A program made the translations under genes and the position numbers. This document shows, piece by piece, positions 35,947-45,234 of a stretch of 64,000 bases of DNA (position 1 is the first letter of the stretch; every line of letters begins with the position of its first letter). Origin of the DNA: Gemmataceae bacterium. GTDB lineage: Bacteria > Planctomycetota > Planctomycetia > Gemmatales > Gemmataceae. Where the stretch lies: assembly GCA_009692005.1 (NCBI GenBank), contig SHZZ01000001.1, positions 124,001 to 188,000 on the forward strand, given 5' to 3'. The notes below the pieces were generated by a model that made no database searches, was not told the DNA's origin, and saw only the letters and a program-made list of their open reading frames with translations.

Positions 35947-37026
35947 TCATTCCAAAATCCAGCTTTCATCACCTTGCAGCGACAAGGAAAACTCCGCCAG
36001 CAATTGCGCCGCCAGGACCAAATCGGTCAAACTCACAACCTCCACTGGGCTGTGCATATAGCGGTTGGGAATGCCAATCAACCCCATGGCCACACCTTCA
36101 CCCACCAACTGCATGGCGTTGGCATCGGTGCCACTTCCCTTGGGGATCCCACGAAGTTGGATCGGGATGCCATGGTCCTTGGCAACCTTCGACATTTTCT
36201 CAAATACCGCCGGATGGAAATTCGGCCCCCGGTGCAATACTGGACCACTTCCCAGTTTCACTTCACCCACCAGCTTGCGATCGTTCCCCGGAGTATCAGT
36301 GGCATGGCAAACATCCACCGCCACGCCGGCCTGAGGGAGAATCCCCTGGGCGCTTGTGGTGGCGCCGCGTAATCCCACCTCTTCCTGAACCGTGGAAACA
36401 AAATACAAGTCGGCCGACGGCTTTTTCCGGTGTACCAGACGCAGAGCTTCCATCACGGTCCAAACGCCTACCTTGTCGTCCATGGAAGGAGCGGCGGCGA
36501 GTTCGTTGCGCAGCGGGCGAAAGCCCAGGGTCACCGTTACCCCATCGCCTATGGTCACCAACCCCTCCGCTTCCTTCTTATCCTTGGCGCCAATGTCCAC
36601 CCAAACATCCACGAATTGTGGCACCTTGTTGCGCTCCTCATTGGTGAGCAAGTGGGTTGCTTTGCGGGACAAAACGCCAGGAACTGGGCCGTTCACACCC
36701 CAAACGGTGAGATGCTGGCCAAGCAGAATTTGCATATCCCATCCGCCAATCGGCTGAACATAAAGGAATCCGTTTTCATCGATATGTAGCACCATAAGAG
36801 CGATCTGATCGCAATGGCCGGCCATCATGAATTTTGGGGCGGGTTTTGACTTGGACCCAGTGGCGCCTTTTTTTAAGGCAATGAGGTTGCCATGCCGGTC
36901 GGACCAGACCTGGTCGGCGAATTTGCCCGCCCAGGAGCGAACCACCTTTTGTATGGCCCCTTCGTTGCCCGAGGGGCTGGGGGTTTCCAGAAGTTCTTTA
37001 AGAAATTGCAGGGATTGCTGATTCAT
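35947..37026 (-). CDS. M42-family metallopeptidase
   Basis: 360 residues from the ATG at 37026; an in-frame ATG at 37092 (with AGGTG three bases before) is an alternative. M42 aminopeptidases form large tetrahedral cytoplasmic assemblies. Family motifs are MAGHCDQIALMVLHIDENGF near residue 70, SMDDKVGVWTVMEALR near 175, STVQEEVGLRGATTSA near 210, DVCHATDTPG near 235 and the closing IPNRYMHSPVEVVSLTDL. The first metal motif is H-C-D rather than H-M-D, a mild change. It is divergent from the DUF1549/1553 gene. Confidence 0.9.
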   Translation of the reverse strand: MNQQSLQFLKELLETPSPSGNEGAIQKVVRSWAGKFADQVWSDRHGNLIALKKGATGSKSKPAPKFMMAGHCDQIALMVLHIDENGFLYVQPIGGWDMQILLGQHLTVWGVNGPVPGVLSRKATHLLTNEERNKVPQFVDVWVDIGAKDKKEAEGLVTIGDGVTVTLGFRPLRNELAAAPSMDDKVGVWTVMEALRLVHRKKPSADLYFVSTVQEEVGLRGATTSAQGILPQAGVAVDVCHATDTPGNDRKLVGEVKLGSGPVLHRGPNFHPAVFEKMSKVAKDHGIPIQLRGIPKGSGTDANAMQLVGEGVAMGLIGIPNRYMHSPVEVVSLTDLVLAAQLLAEFSLSLQGDESWILE

Positions 37027-37186
37027 GGTCGCGGTCTCAAGCCCGGTTGCGAAAATGGGAAAATCTGCTGAGTTAGAAGAAATCCTATTCATATTCACCT
37101 TGAAAAGGATTATGATTTTACCATCCTGCCAGAAATGGCCCAGCCTTGGATTGTGACTCACACCTGCCCGCCTGGGAGAATTATTC

Positions 37187-39706
37187 ATGAATCGGACCGC
37201 GAACCAATCAGGTCTTGTGTTTAGCTTGGGAACCCTTGCAACTCTTCTTTTCATTGGGGCGCCCAACGGTTTGGCTTTTGAAATTCCCGAGGATACAGGA
37301 AAGCGGCAAGTAGCCGTGGGAAAGCCCGAAGGCTTGGAAATTTCACCCAAGGCAATTGAGCTTCAAGGGAAGCAGGGCCATTGGCAGATAGTCATCACGG
37401 GAAAATACGCTGGCGGGTTGGTGCGCGACTTGACTCCGTTCGCTGCCTTTACCGTGGAGAATTCTGAAATTGCCCAGGTCGAGGAGGGCGGTTTCATCCG
37501 ACCGTTGAAAAATGGAACCACCCGTTTGAAAGTTTCCGCGGGGGGGATGGAGGTCATCGCACCTGTGCAGGTGACTCAGCAAGAAAAAAGCGTTGTCACC
37601 AGTTTTCGCCATGATGTCATCGCGTCTTTGAATGTGGGCGGTTGCAACAGCGGCGCTTGCCATGGCACGCCTTCAGGAAAAAATGGCTTTCGCCTGAGCC
37701 TGCGCGGGTTCGACCCGGCTGCCGATTATACCCAGCTAACCCGGGATGTCTTGGCCCGGCGGACAGTGGCCATGGAACCCAATGCGTCCCTCATGGTCCT
37801 TAAAGCTTTGGGCCGAGTGCCCCATGAAGGCGGGCAACGATTTCCCGTGACAGGGGAACCAGCCAAGGCCATTCATAACTGGATAGCCGAGGGATTAAAG
37901 GACGATCCGGCCGGTTTGCCCGCGGTCAAAGAAATCCAGGTGACTCCTAGCAGCCGCTTATTGCGCTCGCCAGCCGCCTGGCAACAACTGCAAGTGCGCG
38001 CGGTGCTTTCCGATGGAACGGCCCGGGATGTCACACGCTTGAGTGTTTATTCTTCCAGCGACCCGGCCTTGGCCGAAGTGAACCAAAAGGGTCTTGTCGA
38101 ATTCAAGCAACCCGGTGAAGTGGCCATCTTGGTGCGTTATCTTGAAGAATTGGTCAGCGTCCGCTTTACTTATTTGGAAACCGCCTTGCAATTTGCCTGG
38201 GAGAAGGTGCCAACCAACAATTACATTGACACCCTGGTTAATGCCAAGTTGAAGCTGATGGGGATTCCTCCCTCGGATTTGTCCACCGATCAGGAATTCC
38301 TCCGCCGGGCATTTCTGGATGCCTGTGGCATATTGCCAACCGGCAGTGAAACCCGTGCATTTCTGGAAGACAAGTCCGCGGATAAGCGGGCCAAGTTGAT
38401 CGAGTCCCTGGTGGAAAAGCCAGAATTTGCCGATTTTTGGACTTTGAAGTGGTCCGACATCCTTCGCAGCAACCGGAAAACCATCCAGGTCAAGGGGGTG
38501 CATTCCTTTCAAAATTGGGTGCGTGGCAAAATTATGGAAAAGGCGGGCGTCGATGACATGGTCCGCGACTTGATTGTTTCCTCCGGGAACGCTTCGGTGA
38601 ACCCGGCGGCAAATTATTACCGCGTGGCCCGCGATCCCCAGAGCCTTGCCGAAACCACGGCGCAATTATTCCTCGGCTTCCGCATGCAATGCGCCAAGTG
38701 CCATAACCACCCGTTTGAAAGGTGGACGCAGGACGATTATTACAGCCTGGCCGCGTTTTTTGCCCGGGTGAAAGTGAAAAAGGACGCCAATGACACCGGG
38801 CCCATGCCGCAAACCGACATGGGGGAAATTGTTTACGAATCCCGTGGAGGCGAAGTCACGCAACCGCGTAGCGGCAAGGTCATGAGTCCTAAATTCCCGG
38901 GCGGCGCCGTTGCCAAGGTAACCTCCGCCCAAGGCCGCCGTGATGCTCTGGCTGACTGGATTGTCAGTCCGGAAAACCCCTTCTTCTCCAAATCGATGGT
39001 CAACCGCATTTGGTTCCATCTGCTGGGCCGGGGAATTGTCGATCCTGTCGACGATTTCCGCGATTCCAATCCAGGCGCCAATGACGAATTGCTCGAGGCC
39101 CTGGCCAAGGACTTCTCCAAAAACAAATACGATTTCCGCTACTTGGTGAAAATGATCCTGAATTCCAGGACCTACCAACTGAGCGCCCAGCCTAGAAAAG
39201 AAAACCAGGACGATGTGAAGTATTTTTCACACGCCATTACCCGCCTGCTGACCGCTGAGCAGTTGCTGGATGGCATTTGCGCCATCACCGAAGTCCCGGA
39301 AAAGTATCCGGGCCTGCCTCTAGGCACCCGGGCCACGCAACTTCCCGATACCGAAGTCAATCACCTATTCCTGAAAACTTTTGGCCAGCCGGCGAGGGAG
39401 CTGGCTTGCGAATGCGAAAGGGAAAGCGATAGCAACCTGGCTCAAGCTTTGCAATTGATTAATGGGCCAACTATAAACGATAAGATTCGCAATCCCAATA
39501 ACCGGGTAGGAAGGCTGCTGGGGGCGAAAAAAAGCGATCAGGAGATTCTCCAGGAGCTGTTTTTGACCACGGTCAATCGTTTCCCCAATGAAATCGATCT
39601 CAAGGTTGCCTTGGAACATTTGGCCAAGTCCAAAGACCGCCGTCTGGCCTTGGAAGATTTACAGTGGGCTTTGATCAATTCGAAAGAGTTCCTTTTTCGG
39701 CATTAA
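37187..39706 (+). CDS. DUF1549/DUF1553 cytochrome-type protein with Ig-like domain
   Basis: 839 residues with a signal peptide to about NGLAFE. An Ig-like (BIG2) domain covers residues 45-125. The DUF1549 start VGGCNSGACHGTPSG comes next. A second Ig-like stretch is near 250-320, and a heme-binding C-A-K-C-H sits in FRMQCAKCHNHPFERWTQDD. The C-terminal DUF1553 part has NRIWFHLLGRGIVDPVDDFR and TYQLSAQPR. This architecture is characteristic of planctomycetes and Verrucomicrobia. It is usually paired with a DUF1501 gene, which is missing here. Function unknown; periplasmic. Confidence 0.9.
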   Translation: MNRTANQSGLVFSLGTLATLLFIGAPNGLAFEIPEDTGKRQVAVGKPEGLEISPKAIELQGKQGHWQIVITGKYAGGLVRDLTPFAAFTVENSEIAQVEEGGFIRPLKNGTTRLKVSAGGMEVIAPVQVTQQEKSVVTSFRHDVIASLNVGGCNSGACHGTPSGKNGFRLSLRGFDPAADYTQLTRDVLARRTVAMEPNASLMVLKALGRVPHEGGQRFPVTGEPAKAIHNWIAEGLKDDPAGLPAVKEIQVTPSSRLLRSPAAWQQLQVRAVLSDGTARDVTRLSVYSSSDPALAEVNQKGLVEFKQPGEVAILVRYLEELVSVRFTYLETALQFAWEKVPTNNYIDTLVNAKLKLMGIPPSDLSTDQEFLRRAFLDACGILPTGSETRAFLEDKSADKRAKLIESLVEKPEFADFWTLKWSDILRSNRKTIQVKGVHSFQNWVRGKIMEKAGVDDMVRDLIVSSGNASVNPAANYYRVARDPQSLAETTAQLFLGFRMQCAKCHNHPFERWTQDDYYSLAAFFARVKVKKDANDTGPMPQTDMGEIVYESRGGEVTQPRSGKVMSPKFPGGAVAKVTSAQGRRDALADWIVSPENPFFSKSMVNRIWFHLLGRGIVDPVDDFRDSNPGANDELLEALAKDFSKNKYDFRYLVKMILNSRTYQLSAQPRKENQDDVKYFSHAITRLLTAEQLLDGICAITEVPEKYPGLPLGTRATQLPDTEVNHLFLKTFGQPARELACECERESDSNLAQALQLINGPTINDKIRNPNNRVGRLLGAKKSDQEILQELFLTTVNRFPNEIDLKVALEHLAKSKDRRLALEDLQWALINSKEFLFRH

Positions 39707-39742
39707 ACCGTTGGGGAATCCAACGGGCGGAATGAAATCCCC

Positions 39743-40951
39743 ATGAAACGCGCTGTGATCAGTGCCTCCAGGGTTGTATTACCCAATGCAATTCTGCAAG
39801 AGGGTTATGTTCTGGTTGAAGAGGGAATTATTCGGGAAACCGGCACAGGGACAAAACCTCCGGCGGACCATACACTGGATTTTCCCGGGCAGATCCTGGT
39901 TCCCGGGTTCATTGACCTGCATGTTCATGGCGCGGATGGCGCGGACTTCATGGATGGAACCGTGGAGGCTTTTGCAACGGCCTGCCGGGCCCACCTTCGC
40001 CATGGAACCACTGGTTTGCTGACGACCTCAACGGCCGGATCGACCGGAGAAATCACGGCATTTTTGAAGACTTGTGGGGAATTGACCGGCAAATTGAAAT
40101 TGGGGCAGGCGCGGGTGCTGGGAGCGCACCTTTACGGCCCCTATTTTCAAAGCGCTGCCAAGGGCTGCCACCCTGGGTCGGGAATTGTTCCCCCGGTTCC
40201 TTCCCAATATTTTGAATTCCTGAAATACGCCGACATTATTCGCACTGCTAGCGTGGCGCCAGAACTTCCAGGCGCCGAAAAGTTTGTCAAAGACTGCCTT
40301 GCCAGGGGAATCCACTGTAACGCCGGCCATTCCCATGCCGAGTTTTCCCAGGTGCGTCAGGCGGTGGAGTGGGGAGTTCGCCATGTCGATCACCTTTTTT
40401 GCGCCATGTCCGACCGGGCAAAACTTAGACAAACGCAAACTTATCCCATGCGCGGCGGGTTGCTGGAGGCAACGCTTTTTTTTGACCAATTGACTACCGA
40501 AGTGATCGCGGATGGAAAACATCTTTCCGATGAGCTTCTAGCCCTGGCCTGTAAAATCAAAAGCCCTGAGAAACTGGCCATTGTCACCGATTCCAACCGC
40601 GCCATGGATCAACCCGATGGCGAATATTGGTTTGGAAAAACCGGCACAGGCACTTTGATTCAGAAAAGGGATGGCGTTGGCGTAATGCCCGACGGCCTTT
40701 CCCTGGCCTCGGGTGTCATGGGGATGGATCAGGGAGTCCGAATCATGGCGCGGGCAAGTGGATTGCCCTTGGAAGAGGTCATTCAAATGGCCACCTTGAC
40801 TCCTGCCCGCATTGCCGGTGTTGAGAAAAATTTTGGCTCTATCGCAGTGGGCAAGGTGGGCGATTTCACCGTGCTGGATTCCCATCTTGAGGTGCGAACG
40901 GTTATCCAATCCGGCCAGGTGGCTTTCACGAAAGCCGGCGCCGTTTCATGA
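39743..40951 (+). CDS. NagA-like amidohydrolase (N-acetylglucosamine-6-P deacetylase family), divergent
   Basis: 402 residues. The fold and motifs follow NagA: PGFIDLHVHGADGADFMDG near residue 55, NAGHSHAEFSQVRQA near 195, HLFCAMSDRAKLR near 215, IVTDSNRAMDQPDG near 270 and SLASGVMGMDQGVRIM near 315. The metal-binding Glu of the H-L-E-G-P-F motif is replaced by Tyr (HLYGPYFQSAAKGCHP near 130). D-A-M at the catalytic Asp site is D-S-N. The true substrate may differ from GlcNAc-6-phosphate. It overlaps the convergent glyQS by six bases. Confidence 0.75.
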   Translation: MKRAVISASRVVLPNAILQEGYVLVEEGIIRETGTGTKPPADHTLDFPGQILVPGFIDLHVHGADGADFMDGTVEAFATACRAHLRHGTTGLLTTSTAGSTGEITAFLKTCGELTGKLKLGQARVLGAHLYGPYFQSAAKGCHPGSGIVPPVPSQYFEFLKYADIIRTASVAPELPGAEKFVKDCLARGIHCNAGHSHAEFSQVRQAVEWGVRHVDHLFCAMSDRAKLRQTQTYPMRGGLLEATLFFDQLTTEVIADGKHLSDELLALACKIKSPEKLAIVTDSNRAMDQPDGEYWFGKTGTGTLIQKRDGVGVMPDGLSLASGVMGMDQGVRIMARASGLPLEEVIQMATLTPARIAGVEKNFGSIAVGKVGDFTVLDSHLEVRTVIQSGQVAFTKAGAVS

Positions 40952-42550
40952 TTGGGCCGGCGCAAGAAAAGCCCGCAACTCTTCCTTGACCTGGCTGATC
41001 GGCAGCCGCTTTTGCTGCAGGGTGTCGCGGTCCCGCCAGGTGACCGTGGAATCCTGGAGAGTTTGCCCATCAATGGTGATACCCACAGGGGTGCCGATTT
41101 CATCCTGCCTGCGGTATCTGCGTCCGATGGCGCCGCCATCATCGAAAAACACGGCGAACTCTTTTTTTAGCTCACCATAAAGCGCCTGGGCTTTTTCCGG
41201 CATACCGTCGCGGTTGACCAGGGGGAATATCGCCGCCTTGACCGGGGCAATCCTGGGGTGAAATTTCATGACTAAACGGGTTTCCCCTTCCACTTGTTCC
41301 TCTTGATACGCTTCGCAAAGAAAAGCCAGGGTGCCTCGATCGGCTCCTGCTGAAGGTTCAATCACATGGGGAATAAACCGCTCTCGGGTCTGATCGTTGA
41401 AATATTTCAAGTCCTTGCCCGAGCCCCGGTGCCTCGGTTTTCCATGTTCATCGGATTCGACGACTAATTGCTCCCCTTGTCGGACCAATTTTCCTTCCAT
41501 GTGACTTCTAAGATCGAAATCGCCGCGATGAGCGATGCCCTCAAGTTCGCCAAACTCCCCTGGCGGCAGGAAGGGAAAGGCGTATTCAATGTCAGCCGTG
41601 CCGCAGGAGTAATGGCTTAGTTCATCCTTGTCGTGGTCACGCAGCCTCAAGCGGGATGAGGCAAGTCCAAGTTGGAGATACCAGCGGAACCGGCGATCGC
41701 GCCAGTACTGGTACCACTTGGGAGAGTCGGCGGGGTGGCAAAAAAACTCGATTTCCATTTGCTCGAATTCGCGGGAACGAAAAGTGAAGTTGCGGGGCGT
41801 GATTTCATTGCGAAAACTTTTGCCGACTTGCGCAATGCCGAAGGGGATTTTCACTCGCGAGGAATCGACGACATTCTTGAAGTTAACAAAGATTCCCTGG
41901 GCGGTTTCCGGCCTAAGGAAGGCGGCGTCCTCTTCTCCACCCAAGGCCCCGACAATGGTCTTGAACATCAGATTAAATTCCCGGGGCGCTGTCAGAGTCC
42001 CCAGGGTTTTTGCCTCGGGCGCCAGGACCTTGGAGAAATCGGCGACCGTGGTCAGGGAAACGAGCGGGCCGTTCCAGGCAAGCTCTTCCGCCTGCTTGGA
42101 GCGCAGGTTGAAATATTTCAGCGCTCGTTGCTCGGTTTCTTTGTCCCCTTCTTCCCCCCCGACTTGGGTGGCGACAAAAATTTCCGCTCCACGCGATGTC
42201 ACCCAGCGACCGCGGATCTGGTCGTGCCGATAGCGTTTTTTGGACTCCTTGCAATCGACCATGAAGTCATGAAACAGATCGTAATGGCCCGAACATTTCC
42301 AGACCTGGGGGTGCATGATGATACTGGAGTCCAGGCCGACCATGTGGAATAGAGAGGGCGCCTCCTCGGCCAAAACGAGTTCGTTGTGCCCGGAGACCAT
42401 GTCGCGCCACCAAGCCTCTTTGATGTTTCTCTTGAGTTCAACACCCAAAGGGCCATAATCCCAGAAGCCATTTAAGCCGCCGTAGATTTCACTGGATTGA
42501 AAAAGGAAACCACGCCTTTTACAGAGGGAAACCAGTTTTTCCATTTCCAT
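40946..42550 (-). CDS. glyQS: Glycyl-tRNA synthetase, single-chain type
   Basis: 534 residues from the ATG at 42550 (AAGGA upstream). A class-II synthetase of the alpha2 type: KRRGFLFQSSEIYGGLNGFWDYGPLGVELK at the N-terminus, RPETAQGIFVNFKN near residue 195, SFRNEITPRNFTFRSREFEQMEIEFF (motif 2) and EPSAGADRGTLAFLCEAY (motif 3) near 385. The anticodon-binding domain ends HTVTWRDRDTLQQKRLPI-like. It loads tRNA-Gly. It is 204 bases downstream of the esterase gene, whose terminator hairpin lies between. Confidence 0.96.
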   Translation of the reverse strand: MEMEKLVSLCKRRGFLFQSSEIYGGLNGFWDYGPLGVELKRNIKEAWWRDMVSGHNELVLAEEAPSLFHMVGLDSSIIMHPQVWKCSGHYDLFHDFMVDCKESKKRYRHDQIRGRWVTSRGAEIFVATQVGGEEGDKETEQRALKYFNLRSKQAEELAWNGPLVSLTTVADFSKVLAPEAKTLGTLTAPREFNLMFKTIVGALGGEEDAAFLRPETAQGIFVNFKNVVDSSRVKIPFGIAQVGKSFRNEITPRNFTFRSREFEQMEIEFFCHPADSPKWYQYWRDRRFRWYLQLGLASSRLRLRDHDKDELSHYSCGTADIEYAFPFLPPGEFGELEGIAHRGDFDLRSHMEGKLVRQGEQLVVESDEHGKPRHRGSGKDLKYFNDQTRERFIPHVIEPSAGADRGTLAFLCEAYQEEQVEGETRLVMKFHPRIAPVKAAIFPLVNRDGMPEKAQALYGELKKEFAVFFDDGGAIGRRYRRQDEIGTPVGITIDGQTLQDSTVTWRDRDTLQQKRLPISQVKEELRAFLAPAQS

Positions 42551-42674
42551 GACGCGTTCCTTTTCGACCTTGCAAATTTTGGCATGACCCGCGTGAAACA
42601 CCACTTGGTCCATCCAAGGGGTTTTATGAATACTTGCGAAAAAAAGCATCCTACCTTGGCACGGGTTCCAGCAG

Positions 42675-42708
42675 GAAAAAGCAGGTCGGAGTGGTCCATC
42701 CAGACCTG
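42675..42708 (-). terminator. Terminator after the esterase gene
   Basis: CAGGTC (42682-42687) and GACCTG (42703-42708) pair, and the 15-base interior (GGAGTGG and CCATCC) can extend the stem with a few mismatches. Reading the minus strand, the stem is followed by CTTTTTCC. It probably ends the transcript of the gene at 42755-44767, ahead of glyQS. Confidence 0.5.
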
Positions 42709-42754
42709 GGCGATAGTTGGGATTGAACCCGGAAAGGGAATTCCTTGCCTGGGT

Positions 42755-44767
42755 CTAGCGTATGCCAGGCGGTTGGGGGAATTTCCAGTCCTCGGTGAAT
42801 ATTCCGGCGCTCAAAGGTGATGGCGGTTGGGACGGTTGAACTTTCATCAGGGCGAAATCGCCAAGCCGGGGGTAGAGAAGGGCGTTGGTTCCACGACAGT
42901 CCGCTTCCTTGAAAGTGTGGCCGCTGTTCAAAACCACATAACGGGATGGGGACATTGGGTTGGGAAAAGCCATTACGGGATAGTGATCTTTAGAAGAGAA
43001 TTCTCCCGAATGCCAACCGACTTTTTCCCGGCCCCATGTGAATGGCATTCCCTTCATTGCCTGGGCGATCAAGGCATTGGACCCCGGGTCGCCAAAGAGA
43101 ACGAGGTTTTTGAAAGCAATGTCTTCGGGAGTAACTTCCCGGTCGGTTTTCACCGGTAAATCGCCACGGAAGAAAAGTTCCCAATCCTTTCTAAAGGATG
43201 CCAACTCATTCATCGCGGTTTGGTGGATTGACTCGTTCCAGGGAGCGCCTGTTCCTACCACGCAGAGAAACGAGGAGGCAAAGGCATCATCAATGGGTCC
43301 TTGCAATCCGGGAGATTTTCTTGGACTTTTTTCCTTTCTGTTGACGATTAAATCGGGAGACAACCATTCCCACTCGCCGGTTTTTGGTTCTTTTTGAATC
43401 ATCCATTTTCCTTCCAATGATTGGGCTTTCCCTTTAGGTGTCATCCCATTCATTTGAAGGGTCAGGTTGGATGAGTCTTTCCCAGGGGGCAGGGTTATGG
43501 CCAAGGATTGAACATTGGAAGTCTTAATGTCAAAACTATTGTTGGAATAATTTGCTTCGACCTTTGCCTGTGTGTAGTGCTGCTCTAATCCCCGAATTTG
43601 TATCCAATGACAAGAAGAGTATTTCAAGGTGTAGGTAGTGAAGCGGATGTGGGAAGGGTAGGAATCGCGGCCCCTCTGGATGTGTGGGGAATAGAGTTTT
43701 TGGGCTTTCTCCAGCCATTCTGGCGGAAACTTGTGCTCCAGTCCGGGTGCAATCAAATGCTCCATGGGGATGCCCAAGGCCCGGATGGTTTTCTCCATGA
43801 GATCTGCCGCCTTCTTTTGTTTATCCAGGGCGCCCGAGTAGGCCACCACCGGAACCATGCTGGCGTTTTCCGCATAGCGGTAGGCGTCGTAGATGGTCAG
43901 GCAGTCTTCTTGGTGTGGCGGCAATTTTTCAGGAAGGTTGGGGGCATATCCGTGGGTGGTTGTAAAACCGGCGCCAGGGCCAATCACGCACCAGGAATCC
44001 GGCTGATGCAAACCCAAATGCCAGGTCCCTGCTCCGCCCATGGAAAATCCGCGCAACACCAGTCGGTTCCGGTCTGGCAGGCTGCTTCGCCCCTGTTTAT
44101 GTTCTTGCAGAAGAAAATTAACCAGGGCTTCTTTGACATCGGCTTCCCCTGCCCAGCGATAGGCGTTGTTACCCCTCCCATAAACTTGCAATTCAATAAA
44201 GGGTTGGCCCGGGCGGGACTTAGTTCCGCCATTATCGTTGAGGAATGTCACTTCGTTTAGCTTGTCGTTCCTGCCATGCAGTACAACATGAAGTGGATAA
44301 TTTTTTCCCGGTTCAAGGCCATACCCCTTGGGTAAGGTGATCCCGTAGGGTTGGACCGAGCCATCAACGCTGGAGCGGTAAGCCCGGGCGATCGGTTTTT
44401 CCGTTTCGAGCCGCCAAGGGGTTTTCCCGGTCTTTAATTGGGAAACTCTCCGAGAACCAATTGCGGCAATCTCCCCGGCCTTCTTGAAGATTCCCTTTTG
44501 CTGTAAATCTCCCGTTTTGAGAAGCCATACCAAAGCCTTGGAGAAAACCTGAGCCTCAACCACCAGGGAGTCGTCGATGCCCAAACGCTCCAGGGCCTCA
44601 ATTTCGGACTGGAGGTTTTTTTGTTTGAGCCCTATGTGCGCAATTTCTTTTTCTAATTCGGGAGAATCTTTTGGGCTTGGCTGGGAAAACAGGAGCAGGT
44701 TGCAGGGGAGCAAAAACACGAAGGCCAGGAGGACCATCCGGCAAATGGGAAGGGAAAATAGTTTCAT
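42755..44767 (-). CDS. Exported prolyl-oligopeptidase-like alpha/beta hydrolase
   Basis: 670 residues with signal peptide MKLFSLPICRMVLLAFVFLLPCNLLLFSQ. A charged helical region (residues 30-110) precedes an esterase domain: LHVVLHGRNDKLNE near 160, the nucleophile elbow in LRGFSMGGAGTWHLGLHQPD near 240, a likely Asp in SGALDKQKKAADLM and His in APGLEHKFPPEWLEKA near 350. The remaining 300 residues include a second mixed alpha/beta region without clear motifs. Substrate is unknown; perhaps esters of plant or cell-wall polysaccharides. Confidence 0.8.
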   Translation of the reverse strand: MKLFSLPICRMVLLAFVFLLPCNLLLFSQPSPKDSPELEKEIAHIGLKQKNLQSEIEALERLGIDDSLVVEAQVFSKALVWLLKTGDLQQKGIFKKAGEIAAIGSRRVSQLKTGKTPWRLETEKPIARAYRSSVDGSVQPYGITLPKGYGLEPGKNYPLHVVLHGRNDKLNEVTFLNDNGGTKSRPGQPFIELQVYGRGNNAYRWAGEADVKEALVNFLLQEHKQGRSSLPDRNRLVLRGFSMGGAGTWHLGLHQPDSWCVIGPGAGFTTTHGYAPNLPEKLPPHQEDCLTIYDAYRYAENASMVPVVAYSGALDKQKKAADLMEKTIRALGIPMEHLIAPGLEHKFPPEWLEKAQKLYSPHIQRGRDSYPSHIRFTTYTLKYSSCHWIQIRGLEQHYTQAKVEANYSNNSFDIKTSNVQSLAITLPPGKDSSNLTLQMNGMTPKGKAQSLEGKWMIQKEPKTGEWEWLSPDLIVNRKEKSPRKSPGLQGPIDDAFASSFLCVVGTGAPWNESIHQTAMNELASFRKDWELFFRGDLPVKTDREVTPEDIAFKNLVLFGDPGSNALIAQAMKGMPFTWGREKVGWHSGEFSSKDHYPVMAFPNPMSPSRYVVLNSGHTFKEADCRGTNALLYPRLGDFALMKVQPSQPPSPLSAGIFTEDWKFPQPPGIR

Positions 44768-44783
44768 GAAGCTTTTTGCCCAA

Positions 44784-45050
44784 TTATGGGAGGGTGTGTC
44801 GCGTTGCTTCTCGCAGCAAATCCAAAGCTTCTTCTTTGGAAGTTTCCTGGATGGCTTTGCCCTTTTTCTTTAAGGATTCGGTGAAACGGATGGCTGTATC
44901 CTGCATTTTCTCGTGGGTGTCTTCGGAGCCGCCCATTAATAAAAAATGCTCGTTACGGGTAACCCGCTGGTGTTCATCCTGATTATCCAGCCCAAGGCCC
45001 AGGAAGCCGAGGAGGGTTTCTTTGGTTTTCTTGTCTTGGCGTTTTTTCAT
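44784..45050 (-). CDS. Small charged protein, 88 residues
   Basis: Starts at the ATG at 45050 with AAGGATTGGG upstream. Lys/Glu-rich and soluble, with helical segments (HEKMQDTAIRFTESLKKKGKAI) and no signal peptide. Family not recognised. It ends 16 bases before the start of the esterase gene, so the two form a transcription unit. Confidence 0.6.
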   Translation of the reverse strand: MKKRQDKKTKETLLGFLGLGLDNQDEHQRVTRNEHFLLMGGSEDTHEKMQDTAIRFTESLKKKGKAIQETSKEEALDLLREATRHTLP

Positions 45051-45105
45051 TTCCCAATCCTTGAAAAAAGATTTCTTTTAATATAGTCGGCAAAATTGGC
45101 CTGGG

Positions 45106-45122
45106 TCAACGATTTCAACGAT
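45106..45122. repeat. Direct repeat TCAACGAT
   Basis: TCAACGAT occurs at 45106-45113 and 45115-45122, nine bases apart, in the 264-base gap between the divergent 88-residue gene and greA. Apart from this, the greA leader and a promoter-like region, nothing else is seen in the gap. Confidence 0.3.
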
Positions 45123-45234
45123 ATTTTTGGGTTTTAGGGTGCAAAGGCAAGGGTTCTCACGGGTCCGCCGCCAACGGTATATTCTTGCTGACATGGGTTG
45201 GGGGTAAATGGTAAATTGTATATTCTGTTGTGGA

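Noticed and set aside
35766-36647. Pro/His-rich plus-strand frame opposite the M42 peptidase gene
   Set aside because: Composition is that of an antisense shadow and the real peptidase motifs are on the other strand.
42716-42740. tRNA-like T-arm (GGTTCAATCCC on the minus strand)
   Set aside because: The arms do not pair into a 5-bp T-stem and no acceptor, D or anticodon arms can be found around it.
42551-42754. T-box leader of glyQS
   Set aside because: No T-box sequence or specifier hairpin is visible, and the only good hairpin fits the terminator of the upstream gene.
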